A stretch of DNA of 64,000 nt from Sporisorium sorghi (Eukaryota > Basidiomycota > Ustilaginomycetes > Ustilaginales > Ustilaginaceae), in contig JALCCG010000039.1 of NCBI GenBank assembly GCA_023212695.1, forward strand, positions 1 through 64,000. The letters are read 5' to 3'. The notes beneath the pieces were generated by a model that searched no databases, was not told the origin of the DNA, and saw only the letters and a program-made list of their open reading frames with translations. A program made the position numbers and the translations under genes. This document shows, in pieces, positions 1-8,504 of the stretch (position 1 is the first letter of the stretch; each line of letters begins with the position of its first letter).

Positions 1-1093
1 CTGTAATTTCCGGAATCGCGGCGCTCTGCCGTTCCCGCTTCGCATATCGAAGCGATTCCTTCACTTGGATCAACCGCTCCTCCTTCATCTCACGTTCGGC
101 GGTTGGCGTACTGAAAACCTTCCCCGTGCTGTAGAACTTGCCTGTCCCCTCATAACGGCGATTAATGAAATCGAGCCCCGGCTTGCCGAAGGCATATGCC
201 GTCGTGAAATCGCGCTTTCGGTTCTTATGCAGCGTATCCGATCCCTCCTCGCGGTTGTAGCCCAGCGGATCCGCAATATAGCGATCGATTGCATCTCCGT
301 AGGAATTAACGACCATCAGCAAGAAATCAATATCTCTCATCCGACCTTCAATCTTGAAGGACGTAATGCCGGACTTGATCAGCTCCGGAATATGCTCGTA
401 CATGTACATATCCTTCGCTGCAAGCGGATATTCAGTTGGATAGACGTAACCATCCTTCTTCACCCGGTAATCCCAGCGGCATGGCTTCATGCAGCGTCCG
501 CGGCTGGAGCTGTTGCCGAACAGCATAGAGCTGTACAAGCAGTTCGCACCGTGGACCGTGCACATATCGCCGTGAATAAAATATTCGAATTCCATCCCGC
601 TCTTGGCATGCAGCACTTCCGCTGTCTTCAGATCCATCTCCCGGGAAGCAACGATACGTGAAACCCCCAACGCTTTAACGGCTTCGATCATGTCCAGATT
701 ATGAACGTTCATCATCACTGAAGAATGAACCGGAATATTCGCATAGTTCATCTCTTGAATCAGAGGAAACACGGCCAGGTCCTGCGCAATGATTGCATCG
801 GGGCCGATCTCGTTCAGGAAAGCAAAATAACGCTTCGCTTCCTCCAAATCCTCTTCATCCAACAGGTTATTCACGGTGATATAGGCACGCTTCCCGCGAT
901 CATGAGCCATTTGGACAGCTTCTCTGACCTCTTCGTAACTCAGGTTATATCCCTTGCGCATCATGCGCATGTTCAGGGAGGGTCCCCCGAAATAAACAGC
1001 GTCGCAGTTTGCGTCAATGACGGTCTTGAATATCTCGAATGTTCCGGCAGGTGCCAACAGTTCCACTTCTTTACCGCTAAAATATCGAGCCAC
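1..1093 (-). CDS. Peptidase U32 family protein, 3' end outside window
   Basis: I translated the minus strand from a GTG at 1093-1091 and it stays open for 364 codons to the window edge. The ribosome site AAGGGGG lies about 9 nt before this GTG and fixes the start. The protein opens with a barrel-like segment (KEVELLAPAGTFEIFKTVID) and later has EYFIHGDMCTVHGANC, RGRCMKPCRW and FKIEGRM, which are U32 (YrrN/YrrO, collagenase-like) signatures with the conserved cysteines. Family members include bacterial proteins linked to tRNA or ubiquinone hydroxylation as well as putative peptidases, so the substrate is open. The C-terminus lies to the left of the window. Confidence 0.85.
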   Translation of the reverse strand, partial: MARYFSGKEVELLAPAGTFEIFKTVIDANCDAVYFGGPSLNMRMMRKGYNLSYEEVREAVQMAHDRGKRAYITVNNLLDEEDLEEAKRYFAFLNEIGPDAIIAQDLAVFPLIQEMNYANIPVHSSVMMNVHNLDMIEAVKALGVSRIVASREMDLKTAEVLHAKSGMEFEYFIHGDMCTVHGANCLYSSMLFGNSSSRGRCMKPCRWDYRVKKDGYVYPTEYPLAAKDMYMYEHIPELIKSGITSFKIEGRMRDIDFLLMVVNSYGDAIDRYIADPLGYNREEGSDTLHKNRKRDFTTAYAFGKPGLDFINRRYEGTGKFYSTGKVFSTPTAEREMKEERLIQVKESLRYAKRERQSAAIPEIT

Positions 1094-1254
1094 AGTCCGT
1101 TCCCCCTTAGGCTTTACATTTAATTTTCTCGATTGTAACATTATTCACATCCCATATAAGTGAATTAATTCACAGCGATATTCCATACTCAATGCTTCCT
1201 GAGCAGCACCTGAATCGGGTGCGTAACTCCTGATTATGTATTTTCGTTTTTATA

Positions 1255-1283
1255 TTGACCGACCGTTCATTCAATAATAAAAT
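1255..1283 (+). promoter_or_regulatory. Promoter with overlapping TetR-type operator
   Basis: TTGACC (1255-1260), a 17 bp spacer and TAAAAT (1278-1283) make a good sigma-A promoter about 50 nt before the hydrolase start. The stretch TTGACCGACCGTTCATTCAA (1255-1274) is an imperfect inverted repeat (14 of 20 positions match its reverse complement) covering the -35 and spacer. Its GACCG/CGTTC core resembles TetR-family operators, and a TetR gene is the second gene of the transcript. Confidence 0.6.
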
Positions 1284-1333
1284 AAACCTATCAAGACAGT
1301 AGAATAAATGTAAATCAACTGGAGGATATTCTA

Positions 1334-2083
1334 ATGGATCTGCATTACGAAGTGTATGGAAATGGAAAGCCTGTCGTCCTTATTCACAGCGGTGGAGCGG
1401 ATATGAGGGATTGGAGCTCGGTTGTGCCTCTATTATCGGAGGACTTTCATGTTATTGCCTTTGACGGTCGCGGAGCCGGCCGATCTCCTTCCCCCATCGA
1501 ACCTGCCAATTACGTGCAGGATTTGTTATCTCTCCTTGATCACCTGAATATTCCTCAAGCTGCGGTTGTTGGTCATTCCATGGGCGGGCAGATTGCAACA
1601 GAGTTCGCGATCCAATATCCTGAAAGAGTGTCGGAACTGATTCTCATTGCACCTGCCCTGTCCGGTTTTCCCTACTCTGAGGAAATGCAAGCTTACATGC
1701 TGCGGGTAAGCGCAGCCGCCCCAGATATCGAGAAAATGATCGAACTGTGCATAGAGCCCCCTTCCTATGAGATAACGAGAAACCATGCCGAGCGGGGGCT
1801 TATGATCCAGATGCTGCGCCACCATTTTGAGCATACCTTTACCTGGGCTACCTTTGACTCGGTTTGGCCGGAACCGCCGGCGATGGAGCGTTTAGAAGAT
1901 ATCTCTGCCAAAACGCTCTTTATCATAGGCGATCATGAAATGCCCGATAACCGGCAGGTAGGAGAACAATTTCGGAGGGTTCCGGGCGCTCGCTTTGTCA
2001 CTATCTCAGAGGCCGACCATATGCTCACACTAACGCATCCGAATGAATTATCCCGACATATCATCCAATTTGTGAAGGACTGA
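1334..2083 (+). CDS. Alpha/beta hydrolase
   Basis: A 249-residue alpha/beta-fold hydrolase of the size of lactonase/esterase-type single-domain members. The nucleophile elbow GHSMGG puts the catalytic serine at residue 82; Asp200 (FIIGDHEMP) and His229 (EADHML) complete the triad. HSGGADMRDW at 18-27 is the oxyanion-loop region, with Ser where many relatives have Gly. GGAGG at 1321-1325 sets the start. It is followed after 7 nt by a TetR gene and very likely forms a two-gene operon with it, so its substrate is probably related to the TetR ligand. Substrate unknown. Confidence 0.88.
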   Translation: MDLHYEVYGNGKPVVLIHSGGADMRDWSSVVPLLSEDFHVIAFDGRGAGRSPSPIEPANYVQDLLSLLDHLNIPQAAVVGHSMGGQIATEFAIQYPERVSELILIAPALSGFPYSEEMQAYMLRVSAAAPDIEKMIELCIEPPSYEITRNHAERGLMIQMLRHHFEHTFTWATFDSVWPEPPAMERLEDISAKTLFIIGDHEMPDNRQVGEQFRRVPGARFVTISEADHMLTLTHPNELSRHIIQFVKD

Positions 2084-2090
2084 AGGTTTC

Positions 2091-2675
2091 ATGCCACGTA
2101 CACCAAGCGAGAACGAACGCATACGCCAGATCGCGAAGGATAAGATTCAGGAAGCCGCCATGGATTTATTCATACATCAAGGCTACCATGCGACTTCCAT
2201 CAGCGATGTAGCCAAACATGCGGCAATATCCAAGGGACTGCTCTATAACTATTTTTCAGGAAAGGAAGCGCTGCTGGCCGCCATGGTTGAGGATCGCGTT
2301 GCAGGTGTGGCCAAGGTTATGGAGGATGCCGCTTCGCTTAAAACTCCTGCAGAACAGCTGAGGTTCATCATTGAGCATGCGATCGACAACGTCTATCAGC
2401 AGCCGGAAGTCTTCCGATTCTACCTGCATCTTCAAACCCAGCCCGAGGCCGACCAAGAGTTGATACCTTACGGCAAGCGTCTTGTGGAAGAAGCCGCCCG
2501 GCAATTTGAGATTCAATGCGGAATCTTCCAGATGCTAGGGGTCCCCGCGCCGCGTAAACGTTCCATGTATTTTTCTTCTACACTTCAAGGCATTATGCTC
2601 ATGATATCCACCTATCCCCAGCAATTCCCTATAGAAGAAGTGAAGGAGCAGATGCTGAAGGAGTTTTGCTCGTAA
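2091..2675 (+). CDS. TetR/AcrR family transcriptional regulator
   Basis: A 194-residue TetR repressor. The N-terminal helix-turn-helix is clear: IQEAAMDLFIHQGYHATSIS, then DVAKHAAISKGLLYNYFSGKEALL (about residues 19-62). The C-terminal ligand domain is helical and generic. It starts 7 nt after the hydrolase stop, with a weak TGAAGG ribosome site overlapping that stop, so it is probably translationally coupled. The TetR-like inverted repeat at 1255-1274 over the operon promoter suggests autoregulation. The inducer cannot be read from the sequence. Confidence 0.9.
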   Translation: MPRTPSENERIRQIAKDKIQEAAMDLFIHQGYHATSISDVAKHAAISKGLLYNYFSGKEALLAAMVEDRVAGVAKVMEDAASLKTPAEQLRFIIEHAIDNVYQQPEVFRFYLHLQTQPEADQELIPYGKRLVEEAARQFEIQCGIFQMLGVPAPRKRSMYFSSTLQGIMLMISTYPQQFPIEEVKEQMLKEFCS

Positions 2676-2679
2676 AGGA

Positions 2680-2724
2680 AAAGAGCCGCGGATTTCCCAT
2701 ATTTTTGGAATCCGGGCTCTTTAT
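2680..2724. terminator. Rho-independent terminator, possibly bidirectional
   Basis: Near-perfect stem AAGAGCC(G)CGGATTTCC / GGAATCCGGGCTCTT followed by a T-rich stretch on plus and TTTTCC on minus. It ends the hydrolase-tetR transcript and would also end the micro-ORF transcript at 2732-2782 on the minus strand. Confidence 0.8.
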
Positions 2725-2731
2725 CATGAAG

Positions 2732-2782
2732 CTATAGCTCCTCATCTACTTTCGCCAGCCCACACTTTCTCAAAATCCTCAT
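2732..2782 (-). CDS. Possible 16-residue micro-ORF
   Basis: On the minus strand GAGGTGAGG sits 5 nt before an ATG at 2782-2780, and a 16-codon frame (MRILRKCGLAKVDEEL) runs to a TAG at 2734-2732. The strong terminator at 2680-2724 follows at once. The ribosome site is nearly ideal, and the ORF plus terminator look like a small transcription unit. The peptide is not recognised, and such a short frame can arise by chance. Confidence 0.25.
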   Translation of the reverse strand: MRILRKCGLAKVDEEL

Positions 2783-2927
2783 CGTATCCTCACCTCTAAA
2801 CATTCAGACACATGACTCTGACCACAGGAATCCGCTAACTTTTTCAACTTTTCCTCTTCCTTCATGTAATGAATCAGTTATGCTATGAATAACAGGATCT
2901 TACACGAGCGCGGGGAGGGAACGAATC

Positions 2928-3875
2928 ATGGCTATTCACTGGCTGGAACCGGATATCGCCGAATGTACCCGGAAAGGTATCGCCTACTTTACATCGGAGC
3001 TGGAAATGACAAACGGCCTGCCTTGCAAAATGTACCGAATTACCGAGAAGTTCGGGAGTTTGTCCGATCATATGCACGATTATCTCCAAATCTGGTATGT
3101 CAGCAAAGGTGAATTCATCCACACCCTCTATGGTCAGAAATACCGAATGGTCCAGGGAAACATATTCGTTCTTCCTCCATATAGCGTCCATCGCGTGGAG
3201 ATGATACCGGGGAAAGAGCTGGAGGTGCTCGGCTGCGAATTCATGCCTGCCTTCATTAATGAACGACTCGATGGGAAGCCAGCTGAGCCGAATCTGTTTG
3301 ACCTCTCCTTCATCGAGCGTTTTATAACTACGGAAGACAGCGTTCCGCTCAAGATTACCTTGACCGGCAGCAGCGATCTGGCCGTGAAGGAACTGCTTAC
3401 CGAAATGCTGGCCGAGTACGGAAGCCGGGGTCCATTCTTTGATATTTTGCTAAAAGCCAATCTGCTGAAGCTGCTGGCGATCTTGAACCGCGAGCATGCC
3501 GACCAGGGCAAGCTTAAATCGTCAAGCTCGAGCAGCGACCCGTACCGGGAGCCCATCCTGGAATCGGTCCAGTATATTCATGACCATTATGACCAGCCCC
3601 TGTGGCTGGAGGAACTGTGTGCCCGGACGATGATGTCCCGGACGAATTTTTGTCGCCGGTTCAAGGAAGTTACCGGCCGGACCTTCAGTCAGTACCTGGC
3701 CAATTACCGGATACGAATGGCGATGCGGCTGCTGACGGAGCCCGAACTGACGATAACCGATGTATGTTTCAAGGTCGGTTTTAACGAGCTTTCCTACTTC
3801 TGCCGCATTTTCAAGAAGTATACGGGAACGACTCCTGCTTACTACAAAAAGAACGCATTTAAAACCGTTGACTAG
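2928..3875 (+). CDS. AraC family regulator with N-terminal cupin
   Basis: A 315-residue regulator. Residues about 20-100 form the AraC cupin ligand domain (SDHMHDYLQIWYVSKGEF, QGNIFVLPPYSVHRV). Residues about 210-312 form the double helix-turn-helix, with LWLEELCARTMMSRTNFCRRF as first HTH and ITDVCFKVGFNELSYFCRIF as second, ending TTPAYYKKN. GGGAGG a short distance before the ATG supports the start. The next genes on the same strand are two Gfo/Idh oxidoreductases, probable targets in a sugar or polyol pathway; the 151 nt gap implies they have their own promoter. Confidence 0.92.
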   Translation: MAIHWLEPDIAECTRKGIAYFTSELEMTNGLPCKMYRITEKFGSLSDHMHDYLQIWYVSKGEFIHTLYGQKYRMVQGNIFVLPPYSVHRVEMIPGKELEVLGCEFMPAFINERLDGKPAEPNLFDLSFIERFITTEDSVPLKITLTGSSDLAVKELLTEMLAEYGSRGPFFDILLKANLLKLLAILNREHADQGKLKSSSSSSDPYREPILESVQYIHDHYDQPLWLEELCARTMMSRTNFCRRFKEVTGRTFSQYLANYRIRMAMRLLTEPELTITDVCFKVGFNELSYFCRIFKKYTGTTPAYYKKNAFKTVD

Positions 3876-4026
3876 CGCCCTCGGTACGATAATCCAATAA
3901 ATAAACACGATAGTGAAATCGAATAGATCGTTCCCATGCTATACTCTGGGCAAGCAAGAACGAAGAATCGAGTGACAAGTCCCTGTAATCACTGCATCAT
4001 CAATCCACGATTTTGGAGGAGAACCG

Positions 4027-5109
4027 ATGAACAAAATTACAATTGCCGTGATTGGCTGCGGTACGATTGCAAACAGCGCCCATATTCCCGCCTACATAGC
4101 CAACAAAGACGCCGAAATCAAGTATTTCTGCGATATCGTGAAGGAACGGGCCGATGCTGCCGTAACCAAATACGAGTGCGGCCAGGCCATTGAGGATTAC
4201 AACCAGATCCTGAATGATCCCGAAGTGGATGCCGTATCGATCTGTACGCCGAATGATGTGCATGCATCCATCGCCATGGATTGTCTGCGGGCAGGCAAAC
4301 ATGTGTTATGCGAAAAGCCCGCCGCCCGTACCTACGACGAAGCTCTGGAAATGCAAAAGGTTCAGCACGAAACCGGCAAAACCCTCAATATTGGGGTGGT
4401 CAATCGCTACAATGAAAGCGTAAACAGAATCAAGAAAATGATTCAGAACGGTGATCTCGGCGAGCTGTATCACGTATATGCCAGCTTCCGCTCCCACCGC
4501 TCGATTCCGGGTCTCGGCGGGGCCTTCACAACCAAGGCCATCGCCGGTGGCGGCGCGCTGATCGATTGGGGCGTTCACTTCCTCGATGTCGTGATGTACT
4601 GCACAGGCGACCCGAAGCCGAAGACCGTGTCCGGGCAGGCTTACTGCAAGCTGGGCAAGGATATGGAGAACTACACCTTCCTCAAAATGTGGGCAGGTCC
4701 TCCGAAATATGAAGGCACCTATGATGTCGACGATTTTGTCACCGCTCTGGTCCGCACCGAGGGCCCAACCATTTCCCTGAACGGCGCATGGGCGCAAAAC
4801 ATCGGCGCCGAAGAGATGTTCATCGACTTCCTCGGGGACAAAGGCGGCATACGGTTGAAGTATGGCGCAGACTTTACCTTCTACACCACGGAGGACGGTG
4901 CCTTGATTGAGACAACGCCAAAATTCAACCTCGGCAGCATGTTCCAGAATGAGATCGATAGCTTCATTCAGTGCATTCAAACCGGGGAAAAACAGCCGTC
5001 GCATATCGATACCGTCATCCTGTCCTCCCAGATTATCCAGGCGATCTACGATTCGTCCGACCAAGGGGCGGAAGTTTCGCTGCAACCCGTAGCCCAGAAC
5101 AGCCATTAA
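4027..5109 (+). CDS. Gfo/Idh/MocA family oxidoreductase
   Basis: A 360-residue NAD(P)-dependent sugar/inositol dehydrogenase-type enzyme. The N-terminal Rossmann fold is read from ITIAVIGCGTIANSAHIPAY. CEKPAARTYDEA carries the EKP motif of the family near residue 96-98, and GGGALIDWGVHFLDV has the conserved Asp and His of the active-site region. The length is typical. TTGGAGGAGAACCG precedes the ATG. The next gene, 34 nt downstream, is another Gfo/Idh-like protein, so the two are probably co-transcribed. The substrate cannot be assigned. Confidence 0.92.
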   Translation: MNKITIAVIGCGTIANSAHIPAYIANKDAEIKYFCDIVKERADAAVTKYECGQAIEDYNQILNDPEVDAVSICTPNDVHASIAMDCLRAGKHVLCEKPAARTYDEALEMQKVQHETGKTLNIGVVNRYNESVNRIKKMIQNGDLGELYHVYASFRSHRSIPGLGGAFTTKAIAGGGALIDWGVHFLDVVMYCTGDPKPKTVSGQAYCKLGKDMENYTFLKMWAGPPKYEGTYDVDDFVTALVRTEGPTISLNGAWAQNIGAEEMFIDFLGDKGGIRLKYGADFTFYTTEDGALIETTPKFNLGSMFQNEIDSFIQCIQTGEKQPSHIDTVILSSQIIQAIYDSSDQGAEVSLQPVAQNSH

Positions 5110-5143
5110 CCTATAGTTCGAAGCCAGGGAGGCCTATTTTACC

Positions 5144-5983
5144 ATGAAAAAAATCGGATTCATCGACCTGCATCTGGACCAATTCCATGCGAATAAATAT
5201 CCTGGATGGATCGATCAGGCTACAGGAAGTGCCATGAAGGTCGTTTACGCTTACGGCAAAAGAGATAAAGAGAACGGGCTCACAAACGCAGCCTGGTGCA
5301 AGGAGAATGAAATTGAGCTGCTGCCCGCTATCGAGGACGTGGTGGAGCGCAGTGATTACCTGATCGTGCTGTCCCCGGATAACCCGGAGTTCCATGAGGA
5401 GCTGTCCCGGCTTCCGCTGCAATCCGGCAAACCGACCTATATCGATAAAACGTTCGCTCCTGACCGAGAGACAGCGATCCGAATGTTCGATCTGGCCACA
5501 GCCCACGGAACGCCGATGTATTCAACGTCTGCCCTTCGTTTTGCCAGTGAGTACACGGAGCTGGACCGGAGCGGCATTCAGACCATTAGCAGCTGGGGGC
5601 CCGGCGGATTCGCCAACTATTCGATCCATCAAATCGAACCCGTAGTCCGTTTGATGGGAGCAGATCCGAAGAGGGTCATGTTCGTTGGTACACCGGACTC
5701 TCCTGCCCTGCTCATCGATTACGGTAACGGACGACAAGCTGCCGTGAATCATCTTGGGGAGAATTGCCCTTTTACTCTAGGCATTAAAAATGAAGATGGC
5801 AGCTTCAAGCAAGTTACCGCCCATTCAAATTTCTTTGCCTTGTTCATCGAGAATCTGGTGAATTTCTTCGAAACGGGCAAGCCTGCCGTTGACCCGGCTG
5901 AAACCATTGCCGTCATTACCATCATCGAATACGGATTAAAGGCAGCCGCCACCCCTTATGCGTGGGTAGAGCTGCCGAATTAG
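5144..5983 (+). CDS. Short Gfo/Idh-like oxidoreductase
   Basis: A 279-residue protein with a Gfo/Idh-like layout: MKKIGFIDLHLDQFHANKYP at the N-terminus, DYLIVLSPDNPEFHEE in the nucleotide-binding half, and GGFANYSIHQIEPVVRLMG in the place of the active-site helix. It is about 80 residues shorter than its neighbour. A glycine-rich GxGxxG is not seen at the N-terminus, and the EKP motif is replaced by DKTF (residues about 103-106). It may have lost classical cofactor binding or belong to a divergent subfamily. AGGGAGG precedes the start by about 10 nt. Cotranscription with the preceding oxidoreductase is likely. Confidence 0.75.
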   Translation: MKKIGFIDLHLDQFHANKYPGWIDQATGSAMKVVYAYGKRDKENGLTNAAWCKENEIELLPAIEDVVERSDYLIVLSPDNPEFHEELSRLPLQSGKPTYIDKTFAPDRETAIRMFDLATAHGTPMYSTSALRFASEYTELDRSGIQTISSWGPGGFANYSIHQIEPVVRLMGADPKRVMFVGTPDSPALLIDYGNGRQAAVNHLGENCPFTLGIKNEDGSFKQVTAHSNFFALFIENLVNFFETGKPAVDPAETIAVITIIEYGLKAAATPYAWVELPN

Positions 5984-6015
5984 CAAGGGTTCGCTTCAAC
6001 CATAGCAAGATAGCG

Positions 6016-6064
6016 TAAAGAGCTGCTCCAGCAGGCCATCAAGGACCTGGGGCAGCTCTTTTAT
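6016..6064. terminator. Intrinsic terminator between convergent genes
   Basis: AAAGAGCTGC(T)CC ... GGGCAGCTCTTT stem with TTTTAT on the plus side. It ends the oxidoreductase pair and may also serve the convergent LanFEG-type operon, although the minus-strand T-run is short. Confidence 0.75.
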
Positions 6065-6118
6065 CATTGGTGAACGCTTCTTATCGGAATGCATCCGCTG
6101 CACTCCGGTTATAAGTAA

Positions 6119-6853
6119 TCACACTTCCTTGCGCTGAAAATAGATGAATCCTCCGAGAAAAAATAACAGAAACCCGCCAACAATCACGATCATAAGGCTC
6201 TCAAACGGAATATTGAAGGCGCCGAAATCGGCTTGACCCGCTGGCATCATCGCAAGAAACGGCTGCGTCCACGGATAATAAGGGGCATACGTCTGCGAGT
6301 TAGCCACCAAGATGTTCGGGATGGTGAATACAACGTTTAATGCCAGCGGTGCGGCAAAGCTGCTCCAGGCCGTGGAAACACCAAGCTGAAGCGCGGCAAG
6401 CGGCAGACAAGCAACCCAGCCACCCACCAGGCTGCGCAGCAGCATCTCCCAAGGAATCGGAGCCTCGATCCTATGGAACCATCCAGCTCCCATGACAGCA
6501 CCTAGGAACAGCACTTGCACAGCAGCAAGCAAGATAGCCACCACCGTGAATTTGGCAGAATAGACGACGCCACGCGACACCGGCAGGACCAGCAGCTGCT
6601 TCCATCCCCCACCGGTATGCTCGTAGCGGCACACCATCGCACTGAAAATCCCCGTCATGATCGGGAGCAGCAGCATCGCATGCAGAAAACACATCATGGA
6701 TAGCAAATACTCCCATGGGGCTCCCTGGATCGGATTGCCACCTAGAATCCCCAGCATCAAAACCAGTACCCCATTCAGCAGAATCTGCGGCCATAATTTG
6801 GACTTCGACAGCTTGAGCCACTCTGCTGATATTGCTCTTGTATAAGACGCCAT
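6119..6853 (-). CDS. ABC-2 permease, lantibiotic immunity type (LanG/MutG-like)
   Basis: A 244-residue membrane protein with about six hydrophobic segments, beginning MASYTRAISAEWLKLSKSKL. It has the features of lantibiotic-protection ABC permeases: the SAEWLKLSKS opening, GGWKQLLVLPVSRGVVYSAKF after the second helix, and a short FQRKEV tail. It lies 2 nt downstream of a paralogous permease and shares its WKQLLxLPxSRxxVxSAKF motif, so the two should form a heterodimer with the ATPase encoded first. Expected role: expelling or excluding a cell-wall-active peptide from the membrane. Confidence 0.85.
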   Translation of the reverse strand: MASYTRAISAEWLKLSKSKLWPQILLNGVLVLMLGILGGNPIQGAPWEYLLSMMCFLHAMLLLPIMTGIFSAMVCRYEHTGGGWKQLLVLPVSRGVVYSAKFTVVAILLAAVQVLFLGAVMGAGWFHRIEAPIPWEMLLRSLVGGWVACLPLAALQLGVSTAWSSFAAPLALNVVFTIPNILVANSQTYAPYYPWTQPFLAMMPAGQADFGAFNIPFESLMIVIVGGFLLFFLGGFIYFQRKEV

Positions 6854-6855
6854 CT

Positions 6856-7572
6856 CTAGTCCACGTCCTTCCGGTTGAAATGTATGAGTCCAGCTGCTGC
6901 AATGACCGCCCCAAGCAGTAAACCTGCTCCTATAAATGTCGCTTTTTCAGGACCGATGTAAGCGAGCAGCGGCCATTTCAGCGGCACCCAATCCGGAAAC
7001 TCCATGGCAAACATGGATACTACCGAAGCGGTGATGCCTATCGCCGAGGATATCCCTTGATTCTTGAGTGTCAGGCTTAGCCATAACTGAAAAGCCAAGA
7101 CCGGCAGCGCGGCGAACATAGGCAAGAACCCAATACGTATCAGATCCATATACGGCATGCGATCCGCACCCATTCCTAGCAGCATGCCAAGTACGGCGAC
7201 ACTTACCGTCAGCAGGATACAGGATACGCAGAGTATCAAGAAGGCCTGCACGAATTTTGCACTGAATACAGCGGTTCTTGAAATGGGCAATGCCAGCAGC
7301 TGCTTCCACGAGCTGAGCTGATGCTCCACGTTGGCCATCAGCGAGCAGATCAGCGTAATGCCCAGGAACAGGGCGATGGGAACAAAAAACGTAACATTCT
7401 CCAGCAGCCCGCCCCAGGGATCTGCCGCATACGTTTTCATCAGATAATCATACCGAAGTCCAAAGTTCAGCCCTTGCATCGCCGCCAGTCCGATGGGACC
7501 GAGCGCCGCGAGAAACCAGATGCCTTTGCCCCTTATTTTCAGCCAATCGGCGGACAGCGCACGGAACATCAT
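6856..7572 (-). CDS. ABC-2 permease, lantibiotic immunity type (LanE/MutE-like)
   Basis: A 238-residue six-segment permease beginning MMFRALSADWLKIRGKGIWF. It has WKQLLALPISRTAVFSAKF in common with the next gene and ends HFNRKDVD. The start overlaps the ATPase stop by 4 nt (ATGA), showing a tight operon. The family (MutE/EpiE/SpaE) works with LanF ATPases in self-protection from lanthipeptides, but stand-alone copies in Bacillales act as resistance pumps against foreign peptides. No lanthipeptide synthetase gene is visible here, so resistance is the likelier role. Confidence 0.87.
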   Translation of the reverse strand: MMFRALSADWLKIRGKGIWFLAALGPIGLAAMQGLNFGLRYDYLMKTYAADPWGGLLENVTFFVPIALFLGITLICSLMANVEHQLSSWKQLLALPISRTAVFSAKFVQAFLILCVSCILLTVSVAVLGMLLGMGADRMPYMDLIRIGFLPMFAALPVLAFQLWLSLTLKNQGISSAIGITASVVSMFAMEFPDWVPLKWPLLAYIGPEKATFIGAGLLLGAVIAAAGLIHFNRKDVD

Positions 7573-8504
7573 ATCCGGCTTCCCTCCCTTACGATCTGCA
7601 TGAAAATATCCTCGAGTGACCTCCGCTGCTCCTCGACACGGTACACGGCATGCTGATTCTCAACGAGCCGCTTCACGAGCAGGGCGACCTTGGCATCCTG
7701 CATATTTTCCAGCTCCAGCATATGGTCTCGCAGCACCCCTTGGCAGCCCAGGTCCAGCGCCAGTCCGAGCGCAGCCTCCGGCTCCGATACCGACAAGCGG
7801 AACCCGCTGGATGCGGTGGATACCAGATGGTCGATGGTATCCTGGAACACCATCCGGCCGTCACGGATGATGCCGACTTTATCGGCCATCTGCTCCACCT
7901 CGCCCAGCAGGTGACTGGACACCAGTACGGTAATGCCGTATTGACGCGGCATGTTTTTGATCAGCTCCCGGATTTCATGAATGCCGGATGGATCAAGGCC
8001 GTTGGTCGGCTCATCCAGGATAAGCAGCTCCGGATTGTTGAACAAGGCGGCTGCAATGCCAAGACGCTGCTTCATCCCAAGGGAGTATCCCTTGACCGGT
8101 CGCTTGGCTTCCTTCGTCAGGGAGACAATCTCCAGCACTTCCGCGATGCGGGACTTCGGCCCGCTGGTGATCCGGCGAATCGCCTCCAGATTCTCAATAG
8201 CCGTCAGATGACCGTAATAGGATGGGTATTCCACGAGAGATCCTGTCCGCTGCAAAATGTTCATTTTCTCGCGCTTCAAATCCTTGCCGAACAAATGAAT
8301 CGCCCCGCGCGTGGGCTGGATCAGTCCAAGCAGCATGCGAATGGTCGTTGTTTTCCCTGCTCCATTCGGTCCCAGGAAGCCGTAGATATCGCCGCGGGCA
8401 ATCTCCAGGTTCAAGTCCACAACTGCCGCGCGGTTTTTATATATTTTATATAAGCCTTTCGTTTGAATGACGAGTTCCGTCACGTTCATCACCTCAGGAT
8501 ACAT
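7569..8504 (-). CDS. ABC transporter ATPase, lantibiotic protection type (LanF-like)
   Basis: A 311-codon frame with Walker A GPNGAGKTT, signature YSLGMKQRLGIA, Walker B LLILDEPTNGLDP and the H-loop histidine in LVSSHLLGE. The C-terminal extension ending in YRVEEQRRSLEDIFMQIV is typical of BcrA/LanF ATPases. The frame opens at 8504, but the ribosome site TGAGGTG lies inside it. An ATG at 8489 or a GTG at 8483 (8 nt after AGG) is a better start. It energises the two downstream permeases; the two-component genes further upstream are its probable regulators. Confidence 0.9.
   Translation of the reverse strand: MYPEVMNVTELVIQTKGLYKIYKNRAAVVDLNLEIARGDIYGFLGPNGAGKTTTIRMLLGLIQPTRGAIHLFGKDLKREKMNILQRTGSLVEYPSYYGHLTAIENLEAIRRITSGPKSRIAEVLEIVSLTKEAKRPVKGYSLGMKQRLGIAAALFNNPELLILDEPTNGLDPSGIHEIRELIKNMPRQYGITVLVSSHLLGEVEQMADKVGIIRDGRMVFQDTIDHLVSTASSGFRLSVSEPEAALGLALDLGCQGVLRDHMLELENMQDAKVALLVKRLVENQHAVYRVEEQRRSLEDIFMQIVREGSRI

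Noticed and set aside
65..1123. Open frames of 198 and 132 codons on the plus strand
   Set aside because: They mirror the U32 gene on the minus strand, which has the ribosome site and family motifs.
4306..5106. Long minus-strand frame of 266 codons
   Set aside because: Opposite to the Gfo/Idh gene; its protein has no family pattern and results from third-position GC bias.
7650..8453. 267-codon plus-strand frame
   Set aside because: Shadow of the LanF-like ATPase gene.
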